This document shows positions 18,902-25,648 of a stretch of DNA of 32,549 bases, one piece after another (position 1 is the first letter of the stretch; each line of letters begins with the position of its first letter). The DNA is taken from the NCBI GenBank assembly GCA_031268215.1, contig JAIRXP010000008.1, positions 1 through 32,549 of the forward strand, given 5' to 3'. Under the pieces are notes generated by a model. That model was not told the origin of the DNA. It ran no database searches and worked only from the letters and a program-made list of their open reading frames with translations. The DNA is from Bifidobacteriaceae bacterium (GTDB taxonomy: Bacteria; Actinomycetota; Actinomycetes; Actinomycetales; WQXJ01). Position numbers and translations under genes: made by a program.

Positions 18902-20413
18902 GTGATCTCCCACCAGGTGCGAGTCCAAACAAGCGGCCAATCCCTCGAACGAGTTGAGCAGTTGGCCTGGAAGATAGCTGAGGTGGCAGCGGATCCAGTC
19001 CCTGTCCTGCCCGAGGTCCGAGAAATGGTTATCAACCGGATCATTGACAACGCGGCGGTGGCCGCCGCAGCACTCAACCGGCCACCGGTCGTGGCCGCTC
19101 GCTGGCAGGCGGCGGCCCATCCGTATACCCCTGGCGCGACGGTCTTCGGGATCGTGGACGATCACCGCTTTTCCCCCGAATGGGCCTCTTGGGCCAACTC
19201 GGTGGCGGTCCGGGAACTTGACTTCCACGACACGTTCCTAGCCGCGGAATACTCCCACCCAGGTGACAACATTCCGCCTTTGCTGGCGGTAGCCCAGCAC
19301 CGCCGCCTTGACGGCGCGGCCTTGCTGCGCGGGATCACGACCGGCTATGAGGTCCAGGTTGACCTGGCCAAAGCGATCTCATTGCATGCTCACAAGATTG
19401 ATCATGTGGCCCATTTGGGACCGTCCGTGGCGGCGGGGCTCGGCACAATGCTGGTGCTGCCGGTTGAAACTATCTATCAGGCCATTGGCCAGGCATTGCA
19501 TTGCACCACCGCCACTCGGCAGTCACGCAAGGGCGCCATTTCCTCTTGGAAGGCGTACGCCCCGGCCTTGGCCGGCAAGATCGCCATTGAGGCCGTTGAC
19601 CGAGCTATGCGCGGCCAAGGTTCGCCGTCCCCGGTCTACGAAGGCGAGGACGGAGTAATCGCCTGGCTCTTGGACGGCCCCGATGCCAACTACTTGGTGC
19701 CACTCCCAGCTCCCGGTGAGCCCAAACGCGCCATCCTTGATACTTACACCAAGGAACATTCAGCCGAATACCAAGCCCAGGCCTGGATTGACTTGGCCCG
19801 CAAGCTGCGTCAGCTCTACCCGGAAGTGGCGGATCCCGCTCAGGTCGAATCGATTGTGATCGCCACGTCCCACCACACGCACTACGTGATTGGTTCAGGA
19901 TCCGGCGACCCACAGAAGTACGATCCGTTGGCCTCGCGGGAGACGCTGGACCACTCAATTCCGTACATCTTCGCGGTCGCTTTGCAAGATGGCGCCTGGC
20001 ATCATGTTGATTCCTATTCGCCCCGCCGCGCCGCTCGGCCGGGCACGGTGGCTTTGTGGCGCAAGATCGCCACCGTCGAAGACCCGGAATGGACGCGGCG
20101 CTACCACTCCAACGATCCTTCGGAGAAGGCCTTTGGCGGGCGGGTTGAGATAACCATGGTGGACGGGCGCGTGATCATCGACCAGATCGCCGTCGCGGAC
20201 GCGCATCCGCTGGGCGCCAGGCCATTCATGCGGGCTGATTACATCCGCAAGTTCCGCAGCCTGGCGGGTCCGGCCCTAGGGGAAGATGAGATATCCCGCT
20301 TCTTGGACCTGGCCTCACGGCTGGAGGAATTGACCCCAGATGAAGTAGGGCGATTGACTATCACCGCCCCGCCGGAGTATCTAGCCGGAAGCAACCCAGG
20401 AGGCCTGTTCTGA
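18902..20413 (+). CDS. prpD: 2-methylcitrate dehydratase
   Basis: 503 aa from the GTG at 18902, with GAAGG six bases upstream. A TTG 42 bp earlier keeps frame but has no ribosome site. It is a MmgE/PrpD-family protein that dehydrates 2-methylcitrate to 2-methyl-cis-aconitate. Family landmarks are RIIDNAAVA near residue 50, [25 protein letters not shown] around 110-130 (DTF, SHPGDN), [35 protein letters not shown] and EDGV. The length fits the family (about 480-505). It overlaps prpB by one base (TGATG at 20411-20415), so the two are translationally coupled and form one operon, divergent from prpC. Confidence 0.95.
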   Translation: MISHQVRVQTSGQSLERVEQLAWKIAEVAADPVPVLPEVREMVINRIIDNAAVAAAALNRPPVVAARWQAAAHPYTPGATVFGIVDDHRFSPEWASWANSVAVRELDFHDTFLAAEYSHPGDNIPPLLAVAQHRRLDGAALLRGITTGYEVQVDLAKAISLHAHKIDHVAHLGPSVAAGLGTMLVLPVETIYQAIGQALHCTTATRQSRKGAISSWKAYAPALAGKIAIEAVDRAMRGQGSPSPVYEGEDGVIAWLLDGPDANYLVPLPAPGEPKRAILDTYTKEHSAEYQAQAWIDLARKLRQLYPEVADPAQVESIVIATSHHTHYVIGSGSGDPQKYDPLASRETLDHSIPYIFAVALQDGAWHHVDSYSPRRAARPGTVALWRKIATVEDPEWTRRYHSNDPSEKAFGGRVEITMVDGRVIIDQIAVADAHPLGARPFMRADYIRKFRSLAGPALGEDEISRFLDLASRLEELTPDEVGRLTITAPPEYLAGSNPGGLF

Positions 20414-21306
20414 TGCTCTATTCACAGGTGGCGCCCGCCGCCAAGCGCGGGGCCCTGCGCCAGGCCCTGGCCTCCGACACAATTCAGCGCTTCCCCGGGG
20501 CCTTCAACCCTCTCAGCGCCCGCCTGATCCAAGCCAAAGGCTTCGAGGGCGTCTACGTCTCAGGTGCGGTCATCTCCGCCGATCTGGGACTCCCGGACAT
20601 CGGCTTGACCACGTTGACCGAGGTCGCCACCCGCGCCGGGCAGATCGCCCGGGTCACTGACCTGCCCGTCTTAGCTGATGCCGACACTGGATTCGGTGAA
20701 CCGATGAATGTCGCCCGGACCGTTCAAACCATGGAGGACGCCGGGCTCTGCGGCATCCACATCGAAGACCAGGTAAACCCCAAACGTTGCGGCCACCTGG
20801 ACGGCAAACAGGTTGTCGATCTGCCAACGGCGCTAGGCCGAATCAAGGCCGCCACCGAGGCGCGGCGCGACCCGGACTTCCTGATCATGGCCCGCACGGA
20901 TGTACGTGGGGTAGATGGCCTCAGGGCCGCGGCGGACCGCGCTAGGGCCCTGGTTGACGCCGGGGCCGATGCCGTCTTTCCAGAAGCCATGGGCTCTCTC
21001 GAAGAGTTCGCCACGATTCGGGCAGCTGTGAACGTGCCGGTCTTGGCGAACATGACCGAGTTTGGCAAATCGGAGTTGTTCACCGTCCAACAACTCGCGG
21101 ACGTAGGCGTCAATATGGTCATCTTCCCCGTTTCACTGCTGCGCCTGGCGATGGGCATAGCTGGGCGGGCCCTGACGGAACTCGACCAGCGAGGCTCCTT
21201 GGCGAGTTGTGTCCCTAAGATGCAAACCCGGGCCGAGCTGTATGACCTGCTGGATTACGAATCCTACGCTCAGTTTGACGGCGCGGTCTTCAATTTCCGC
21301 GTCTGA
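20413..21306 (+). CDS. prpB: 2-methylisocitrate lyase
   Basis: 297 aa, starting at the ATG that overlaps the prpD stop by one base. It is a member of the isocitrate lyase/PEP mutase superfamily and cleaves 2-methylisocitrate to pyruvate plus succinate, the last step of the cycle. Mg2+ ligands Asp89 and Asp91 lie in LADADTGFG, Glu118 in GIHIEDQ, and the catalytic Cys126 in the PKRCGH motif (a KKCGH variant). The following LDGK and the C-terminal YESYAQFD are typical. No prpE, acn or prpR gene lies next to it, so the propionyl-CoA supply, the aconitase step and the regulator must be encoded elsewhere. A hairpin terminator follows 51 bp after the stop. Confidence 0.96.
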   Translation: MLYSQVAPAAKRGALRQALASDTIQRFPGAFNPLSARLIQAKGFEGVYVSGAVISADLGLPDIGLTTLTEVATRAGQIARVTDLPVLADADTGFGEPMNVARTVQTMEDAGLCGIHIEDQVNPKRCGHLDGKQVVDLPTALGRIKAATEARRDPDFLIMARTDVRGVDGLRAAADRARALVDAGADAVFPEAMGSLEEFATIRAAVNVPVLANMTEFGKSELFTVQQLADVGVNMVIFPVSLLRLAMGIAGRALTELDQRGSLASCVPKMQTRAELYDLLDYESYAQFDGAVFNFRV

Positions 21307-21356
21307 CGCCCGCTAGCTGAGGCCGCACGGACGGCATCGGCGGTTAAACGTAAAGA

Positions 21357-21396
21357 CGCGGGTGGCGGCCAATCTTACGATCAGCCACCACCCGCG
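21357..21396. terminator. Bidirectional hairpin terminator between prpB and the Tyr-Ser protein gene
   Basis: Arms 21357-21369 and 21384-21396 pair over 13 bp (CGCGGGTGG...CCACCCGCG) with one internal mismatch and a 14-nt loop. It sits between convergent genes, so it can stop transcripts from both sides. No long U-tract is present. Confidence 0.7.
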
Positions 21397-21438
21397 AAAT
21401 GGGTTCTAGAAGCTATCCAGCTTCTTCAGAATGCCCTA

Positions 21439-22386
21439 CTAGCAGCCCCGACTTGGCGACCCGCAGGACGACCGGCACGACGGATACGAGTACGAGTACG
21501 AGTATGAGTACGAGCATGAGGGGTACGAGTACGAGTACGAGTATGAGGGATACGAGTACGAGTACGACGGGTAGTAGTAGGAATAGCTGTACGAGTAGCT
21601 CCAGGCCGAGTACAGCGAAGGCAAGATCCAGCCGAGCAAGCAACACGGATCAGCGACAATCGGATAAGCGGCGTTGGCACTGGGCTCGATAACCTGGACC
21701 AAGTCGGAACCGACAACCTCGTAGTGGGTGGGCACTGAAGCGCCATTGGCGTCAAACGCCCAGGCCGGGGCAACCGTACCGACAGTCGTATCGACGCCCT
21801 TCTTCTTCTCCACCAGACGCACTGAACCGTCCTTCTGGATAACCGGGGTCACACCGGCACCGAAGGAGTAAGAGAACTCCTTGGCAGAGTTGGCATCGGG
21901 GCTGACCGTCTGCAAACGGACTGAACCGTTGTCCAGGGTCTGGACCACGACAGACGCGCCTTTGTCACTGGCTTCGTAGACAACCGAGCCGTCCGGCGCG
22001 ACTACCGCTTTTTCGGCGGTGACTTCGTCCGGCAAGCCAATGGCTAGCGAACCGGTTTGCTTGGCGTCCTTCGCGGCCAGTTCGATCGGCTTGGCGGGAT
22101 CAAGCGGAACATCCACCACCACGCCTTCAGCGGAGGTTTCGATCGCTTTTCCAGTCAGTTTTCCAGCTACGACATCTTCCTGGCCTGGCGCCACTTCGGC
22201 TACCAGGTCAACGATTTGGCGCGCATCTTTGTCAGCCTTGGGCGTAGCATCGCCCTTGGCCTGGGCAGGCACCGCGATGCCTGCGATGAGGGCGGCTCCC
22301 GCCACCGTGGTGGCGATGATCCGGGATGTGAACCTGAACGGGCGAGGGCCGCTGTCAGGTAAACGTCGAGTTCGATTCGACGACAT
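21439..22386 (-). CDS. Secreted protein of unknown family with Tyr-Ser repeat, Cys-containing tail
   Basis: 315 aa. The start at 22386 has GGAG six bases upstream. A Sec signal peptide follows an Arg-rich start and ends about residue 43 (VPAQA/KGD). Residues 44-245 are acidic, Val-rich and beta-strand-like, with KVVAPDGSVVYEAS-type hairpins (VAPDGSVVYE, IQKDGSVRLVE). It ends in AYPIVADP, a phrase I associate with a group of actinobacterial secreted hypotheticals. The last 68 residues are extraordinary: a CCLLGWILPSLYSAW junction, then alternating Tyr-Ser blocks broken by YPS or YPSC, and finally SCRSSCGSPSRGC. There are seven Cys in the tail and none before it. The tail is encoded by an in-frame CGAGTA/TACTCG hexamer repeat, so its length may vary between strains. 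A 9-bp hairpin lies in the leader. Function is unknown; candidates are a surface, adhesive or matrix protein cross-linked through Tyr or Cys. Confidence 0.85.
   Translation of the reverse strand: MSSNRTRRLPDSGPRPFRFTSRIIATTVAGAALIAGIAVPAQAKGDATPKADKDARQIVDLVAEVAPGQEDVVAGKLTGKAIETSAEGVVVDVPLDPAKPIELAAKDAKQTGSLAIGLPDEVTAEKAVVAPDGSVVYEASDKGASVVVQTLDNGSVRLQTVSPDANSAKEFSYSFGAGVTPVIQKDGSVRLVEKKKGVDTTVGTVAPAWAFDANGASVPTHYEVVGSDLVQVIEPSANAAYPIVADPCCLLGWILPSLYSAWSYSYSYSYYYPSYSYSYPSYSYSYSYPSCSYSYSYSYSYPSCRSSCGSPSRGC
21484..21568 (-). repeat. Hexanucleotide (TACGAG) tandem repeat coding for Tyr-Ser
   Basis: About 14 imperfect copies of TACGAG/TATGAG on the plus strand, interrupted by GGGTAC and GGATAC units. 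On the coding strand they read TCG/TCA and TAC/TAT codons alternately, with CCC for the Pro interruptions. The 6-bp period keeps the reading frame when copies are gained or lost. Confidence 0.92.
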
Positions 22387-22413
22387 GAACTACTCCATTT
22401 CTTTCGGGGTTGG

Positions 22414-22437
22414 GCTGCACTCGCGATTGAGTGCAGC
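22414..22437 (-). promoter_or_regulatory. Hairpin in the leader of the Tyr-Ser protein gene
   Basis: A perfect 9-bp stem, GCTGCACTC (22414-22422) and GAGTGCAGC (22429-22437), with a 6-nt loop, lies about 28 bases before the start codon on the minus strand and outside the ribosome site. It could be a 5' stabilising stem or an attenuator. On the plus strand it is followed by TCTTGTTGT, so a plus-strand terminator is also possible. Confidence 0.55.
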
Positions 22438-22595
22438 TCTTGTTGTACTGCTAGGGTTCCGAACAGCCTACCGGGTGTTGCGCCTAGGCGCTGACGGGGC
22501 CGCCCACGAAGCCTACGCAAACTGAATGTAATGAGACCGTGAAGGCTTGTCAATTCCACTCGCCGGGAGCCGTGCCGGGAACTTTCTTCGGCCGT

Positions 22596-22609
22596 AGAAC
22601 GCGCGTTCT
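22596..22609. promoter_or_regulatory. 14-bp perfect palindrome resembling a LexA/SOS box
   Basis: AGAACGCGCGTTCT contains GAAC-N4-GTTC, the core of Gram-positive/actinobacterial LexA boxes (CGAAC-N4-GTTCG), with the outer C/G changed to A/T. It lies between the vapC end and the Tyr-Ser protein gene, 210 bp upstream of the latter. No DNA-repair gene is adjacent, so a chance palindrome or another regulator is possible. Confidence 0.35.
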
Positions 22610-22701
22610 CGCAGTTCAAGTGTGGCCGAACCGAGCCTTTCACGGCTGCATCGTGTTGGGCATGGGTTTCGTGATCGAACCAGATGAGGCGCAACGGTGG
22701 A

Positions 22702-23121
22702 TTACAACGCCACTAGGCAGACCTCGGCTCCTACCGCCAAGTAGGTCGGCTGGGCTCGTTTATCGCGGGTGGCCAGCGGCGTGTGATTTGCTCGCGCCGC
22801 CAGGGCCACGAGTGCGTCGTAGGCCATGCCGCCAGCTATCCCGGCCCGCGCAAACTCGATGTGGACCGTCGCGCTCACGTTGGCCGGGAGGGCCAGCACG
22901 CCGTTGAACCCGCGGCCGATCACCGTTGCCGCCTGCTCTGGGAGCAGCCGCATGTCTCCTGGCAGCCTGGTCAGGACCGAATAGACCTCGACCGCAGCAT
23001 GGTAGCTCAGGTACAGAGCGCGTCCTTCTGCCCAATCGACCGCCTGGTTGTGCAAAGGATGGGTCTGCGCCAACAATGGAATCGCCAGCGATGTGTCGAC
23101 CGCGATCGTCGCGGCGCTCAC
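22702..23121 (-). CDS. vapC: VapC-type PIN-domain ribonuclease toxin
   Basis: 139 aa starting at the GTG at 23121, inside the last codons of vapB (GTGA, 4-bp overlap), so the pair is translationally coupled. It is a PIN-domain fold with the expected acidic residues: Asp9 in AVDTSLAIPLL, Glu45 in HAAVEVYSVLTRLP, Asp102 in MAYDALVALAARA and Asp120 in LATRDKRAQPTY. Such toxins are Mg2+-dependent RNases, often cutting tRNA or rRNA loops, and are blocked by the cognate VapB. The target here cannot be read from sequence. It is full length with all catalytic positions present, so it is probably active. Confidence 0.93.
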   Translation of the reverse strand: MSAATIAVDTSLAIPLLAQTHPLHNQAVDWAEGRALYLSYHAAVEVYSVLTRLPGDMRLLPEQAATVIGRGFNGVLALPANVSATVHIEFARAGIAGGMAYDALVALAARANHTPLATRDKRAQPTYLAVGAEVCLVAL

Positions 23122-23354
23122 TTGCGCCCGTCCTCCGCCAATGCATAGATGACGGCGTCGGTCACGGCGGTGGTTCCAGCGATGACCAGGCGGCCCTTTT
23201 CCTCGACCAGGCCGGCGCTTCTACCACCGGGAATAACCTGCACGCCGCCGCCGTGGGCGGATATGTCGACTTGGGAGCCCGCCTCCAGACCTGTGACCGA
23301 CCGCAGAGCCTTGGGTATCAACACGCGGCCAAATGAATCAATCGTCCCTTTCAT
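23118..23354 (-). CDS. vapB: VapB-type AbrB/SpoVT-fold antitoxin
   Basis: 78 aa. The N-terminal half MKGTIDSFGRVLIPKALR...GLEAGSQVDI is the swapped-hairpin AbrB/MazE DNA-binding domain (G-R-V-x-I-P-K-x-L-R). The C-terminal half (EEKGRLVIAG and onward) is the toxin-binding tail. It precedes and overlaps vapC by 4 bp in the usual antitoxin-first order. There is no Shine-Dalgarno in front of the ATG, and a CATAAT box ends only three bases before it, so translation may be leaderless. The complex probably autorepresses this promoter. It is divergent from a second TA module 214 bp away. Confidence 0.93.
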   Translation of the reverse strand: MKGTIDSFGRVLIPKALRSVTGLEAGSQVDISAHGGGVQVIPGGRSAGLVEEKGRLVIAGTTAVTDAVIYALAEDGRK

Positions 23355-23357
23355 GGG

Positions 23358-23363
23358 ATTATG
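23358..23363 (-). promoter_or_regulatory. Candidate -10 box placing vapB on a leaderless transcript
   Basis: CATAAT on the minus strand (5 of 6 to TATAAT) is separated from the vapB ATG by only CCC. A start site at the usual 6-7 bases would fall on or next to the initiation codon. No clear -35 is seen 17 bases upstream. Confidence 0.45.
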
Positions 23364-23539
23364 CTACCAATCGCGTCCCATCTGCTTGCGGGGACCGACG
23401 AGGTAGCGGGCCGCTTCGATCTGGCGCGGCGCCTGGATGGCGCACCTGGGCGCTTCCTACTATGTTGGCGGGCTTTCAGCGGCTGGCATCGACAACGCCG
23501 CCAACGTCATCGTCGAATTGGGAAACGAGTCCGGACCAT

Positions 23540-23561
23540 CTGTACGGCAGGTGGAGTACAG
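23540..23561 (+). promoter_or_regulatory. Inverted-repeat operator of the tacAT-like module
   Basis: CTGTAC (23540-23545), a 10-nt spacer and GTACAG (23556-23561) form a perfect 6-bp inverted repeat 7 bases before the antitoxin start. Flanking TC/TT extend it imperfectly. Ribbon-helix-helix antitoxins bind such sites and autorepress with their toxin. TACAGT (23557-23562) within the right arm could itself be a -10 element. Confidence 0.6.
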
Positions 23562-23568
23562 TTGGGGG

Positions 23569-23844
23569 ATGACTACAGCCACGCGGAGTCGCCGCCTCGA
23601 AATCAGGTTGGACCCGGCAACAGACGACCTGATAGGCCAAGCCGCCGCCGCGTTGGGCGAGTCGCGGAGCGCGTTCGTGACCCGCTCCATGCGCGCGGCA
23701 TCGGCCCGTGTGCTGGCGCGGGCGGATGTCACCTTGATGGATGCTGGGCTGTTCGCGGAGATGGTCGCCTCCCTGGACACTCCTGGCGAAGCCCCAGCAT
23801 TGGATAGCCTCGCCGCCGGGCGACGGGCCTATGAGTGGCGCTGA
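23569..23844 (+). CDS. tacA: TacA-type (DUF1778) ribbon-helix-helix antitoxin
   Basis: 91 aa from the ATG at 23569. The frame is open upstream to 23437, but the extra 44 residues are not family-like, and the operator would then lie inside the gene. MTTATRSRRLEIRLDPATDDLIGQAAAAL followed by GESRSAFV (shown as landmarks RLEIRLDP and ESRSAFV) is the DUF1778 RHH domain. The C-terminal helix with SLDTPGEAPAL is the part that binds and inhibits the acetyltransferase. It overlaps the toxin start by 14 bp. The ribosome site is weak: GGAG sits 12 bases upstream, with a G-run directly before the ATG. Confidence 0.9.
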   Translation: MTTATRSRRLEIRLDPATDDLIGQAAAALGESRSAFVTRSMRAASARVLARADVTLMDAGLFAEMVASLDTPGEAPALDSLAAGRRAYEWR

Positions 23845-24355
23845 GGACGGCGCCCCCCAAGGCCGCTTCCAGGCCAGCAGATTGGCGGCCGGGCACGACC
23901 TGACGGGATTCGACTGCGGCGATTCGGCATTGAACGACTGGTTGGCCCGGCTGTCGAGGCGCATGGATGAACAAGACATCGCGAGGGTGTACGTGTGGAC
24001 GCGCGTCGGCGCCGCGGCCGTGGTGGCGTATTTCTCTGTCTCGCCTACCTTGGTGCTGGGGGAACAAATGCCCCGGGCGACAGCGGGCGGCAATAGCCAG
24101 ATCCCGGGCTATCTGCTGGCGCGGTTCGCCCTCGACCTGGCCCTTCAGGGACAGGGTCTGGGGCGCCAGCTGCTGCTTTCCGCGCTCGAGGCCATTGTCG
24201 CCGCCAGCGCCGCATCAAGCGGTCGCCTGATTGTGGTCGATCCGGCAGACGGCGCGGCATCTTTCTACGCCAAGTATGGTTTCCGCGCCACCGGGACCGG
24301 CCACCGGATGTTCATGAAAGTCGCCACCGCGCGCCAAGCTCTCCGCGTCCAATAG
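23831..24355 (+). CDS. tacT: TacT-type GNAT acetyltransferase toxin
   Basis: 174 aa, starting at the ATG at 23831 inside the antitoxin gene (14-bp overlap). It is a GNAT fold with FDCGDSALNDWL at the N-terminus, IPGYLLARFALDL, the acetyl-CoA P-loop GQGLGR at 107-112, and FYAKYGF with Tyr146 at the place of the catalytic Tyr of TacT. Family members acetylate the amino group of charged tRNAs and so stop translation. Which tRNA is used cannot be told. It is full length and looks active. A hairpin follows the stop. Confidence 0.92.
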   Translation: MSGAEDGAPQGRFQASRLAAGHDLTGFDCGDSALNDWLARLSRRMDEQDIARVYVWTRVGAAAVVAYFSVSPTLVLGEQMPRATAGGNSQIPGYLLARFALDLALQGQGLGRQLLLSALEAIVAASAASSGRLIVVDPADGAASFYAKYGFRATGTGHRMFMKVATARQALRVQ

Positions 24356-24360
24356 CGCCT

Positions 24361-24377
24361 AGCCGGTAGCTCCGGCT
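24361..24377 (+). terminator. Short hairpin after tacT
   Basis: AGCCGG, TAGCT, CCGGCT: a perfect 6-bp GC stem with a 5-nt loop, five bases after the tacT stop. No U-tract. The following bases to 24539 hold no recognisable gene. Confidence 0.5.
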
Positions 24378-24539
24378 CGCCACCTGATTCTGCTCGGTCG
24401 GCCGCCACGGGAGCCACCGCTGGGCGCCGGTCCCGCGCCTCCGACTCCGCCGGGTCCGCAGCCTAGGCCGCGACCTCGGCACCGAACTCGGGGTTCAGCT
24501 TTAGGCTCTCAGAAGATCTGAGCAGCTAGTGTTGGCCGG

Positions 24540-25472
24540 ATGACTGAGCCTGCTGGTACTCAAGCCGCCGATCACACCGCAGACAGTGCCGCCAAGAGCC
24601 CTGATAGTGGCGTGCATCCACCGGCGCTCCCGAAGGAGCGGGTTTACTTAGCGCTGCGGCGGGCGCTGGGAGCGGTCCGGGCTTTCACCTTTGGATCGCG
24701 CAAGCGCAGTCTGATCAGCGGTTTGACGGCGCTGGCGGTGGTTGCGGCTGTCGTTGTGACGCTAACAGTGCATCGGAAGGATTCTCCTCCACCTGCCCCT
24801 GATATGACCCCGCCAGCCGGCGCGCTGGAGGACGGGGGGATCCTGTTGGGAACTGATTTGGTGCCGGGAAACCCCGCGCCAACCGCGGAAGAGGCCGTCA
24901 CTGTCGAACTTGTTTACAGCTTGGGCTGTCAACAGTGCGCCCTGTTGCAGCAGGCTCACGGCCGGGCACTGGCGCTGAAGGCGGAGGCGGGCGAGATCAG
25001 GTTGGTGATCCATTTGGTGGACGGCGGCGAAACGGACACCGCCGGTGACGAGTATTCGTGGCGGGGCATGCTCGCGGCGGACACCGTGGCGGCGTTGGCG
25101 CCGGACAAGTTCTGGATGTTCCTGGAGGCGCTGTGGGGTGGCGAACCAACCGGTGACCAGGCCGGGGATGGCCTGACCGATCAGGCCATAGCTGATTTAG
25201 CTAGCCGGTCCGGCTTGGACGCTGACGTGATAGCCAAGCTAGTGGATTCCCCTGTGGTCAACTGGGCGCGGTGGTCTTCTGAGCAGGGCTTGGACTTGAC
25301 CGCGGAACCGCCGGCGGTCCGCATGTCCTTTGCTGGCTCGGCTCCTGAGGTCTGGAATGGCTGGCTATTGGAGACAGTCAACGCGGCCGGGGAGACCCAG
25401 CACCTATCTGGCCCGCTTGACAGGGCGGTGGCCAATGTTAAGGAAGGCAAGAAGCCGGACGCCGCCCAGTAG
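24540..25472 (+). CDS. Membrane-anchored DsbA-like thiol:disulfide oxidoreductase
   Basis: 310 aa. A cytoplasmic N-terminus of about 56 residues (ending GSRKR) precedes one transmembrane helix (about 57-77, SLISGLTALAVVAAVVVTL) and a Pro-rich linker. An extracytoplasmic thioredoxin-fold domain follows, with the redox motif CQQC at 130-133 (VYSLGCQQCALLQ). An inserted helical region contains MLAADTVAALAPDKFWMFLEALW, and EPPAVRMSFAG near residue 267 supplies the cis-Pro loop. This is the DsbA/Thioredoxin_4 arrangement seen in actinobacterial secreted-protein oxidases. It probably forms or isomerises disulfides in exported proteins, and the cysteine-rich secreted proteins in this window are possible clients. 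There is no Shine-Dalgarno before the ATG; a TAGTGT box at 24527-24532 suggests a leaderless or near-leaderless message. A structured region follows the stop. Confidence 0.87.
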   Translation: MTEPAGTQAADHTADSAAKSPDSGVHPPALPKERVYLALRRALGAVRAFTFGSRKRSLISGLTALAVVAAVVVTLTVHRKDSPPPAPDMTPPAGALEDGGILLGTDLVPGNPAPTAEEAVTVELVYSLGCQQCALLQQAHGRALALKAEAGEIRLVIHLVDGGETDTAGDEYSWRGMLAADTVAALAPDKFWMFLEALWGGEPTGDQAGDGLTDQAIADLASRSGLDADVIAKLVDSPVVNWARWSSEQGLDLTAEPPAVRMSFAGSAPEVWNGWLLETVNAAGETQHLSGPLDRAVANVKEGKKPDAAQ

Positions 25473-25544
25473 ACGGAATCACTGGGCCGCCGTTTTGGGA
25501 ATTGCCGGGCCGCAGATCGCGTTTCAAATGTTGGAAACATACCG

Positions 25545-25648
25545 AAGCCCGGCGCAGGAGAGCGCTGTACGCGCTTAGCCTGAACGGCACTGGCTTAGCG
25601 CGTGACGCTCGCTTGCGCAAAACGCGCAGTCTTGGCAACTCCGGGCTT
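25545..25648 (+). terminator. Nested hairpins after the DsbA-like gene
   Basis: Arms ACGCGCTTAGCC (25569-25580) and GGCTTAGCGCGT (25592-25603) pair over 12 bp with one mismatch and an 11-nt loop. They lie inside a wider perfect pair, AAGCCCGG (25545-25552) and CCGGGCTT (25641-25648). A small GTTTC/GAAAC stem (25521-25538) precedes them. This is most simply a terminator region between the oxidoreductase and the adhesin gene. A structured small RNA is an alternative. Confidence 0.5.

Noticed and set aside
21484..21568. Possible CRISPR-like or satellite array
   Set aside because: The unit is 6 bp with no spacers and sits in frame inside a coding gene.
21399..21692. Thr/Ser-repeat plus-strand frame antisense to the Tyr-Ser tail
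   Set aside because: It is only the hexamer repeat read on the opposite strand. The minus-strand gene has a signal peptide, a ribosome site and a non-repetitive 245-residue body.
22539..22907. 122-codon plus-strand frame overlapping vapC
   Set aside because: It runs antisense through an intact PIN-domain gene, and its sequence has no family resemblance.
23437..23568. 44-residue upstream extension of the RHH antitoxin
   Set aside because: The family starts close to the RLEIRLDP strand. The extension would contain the operator and has no ribosome site.
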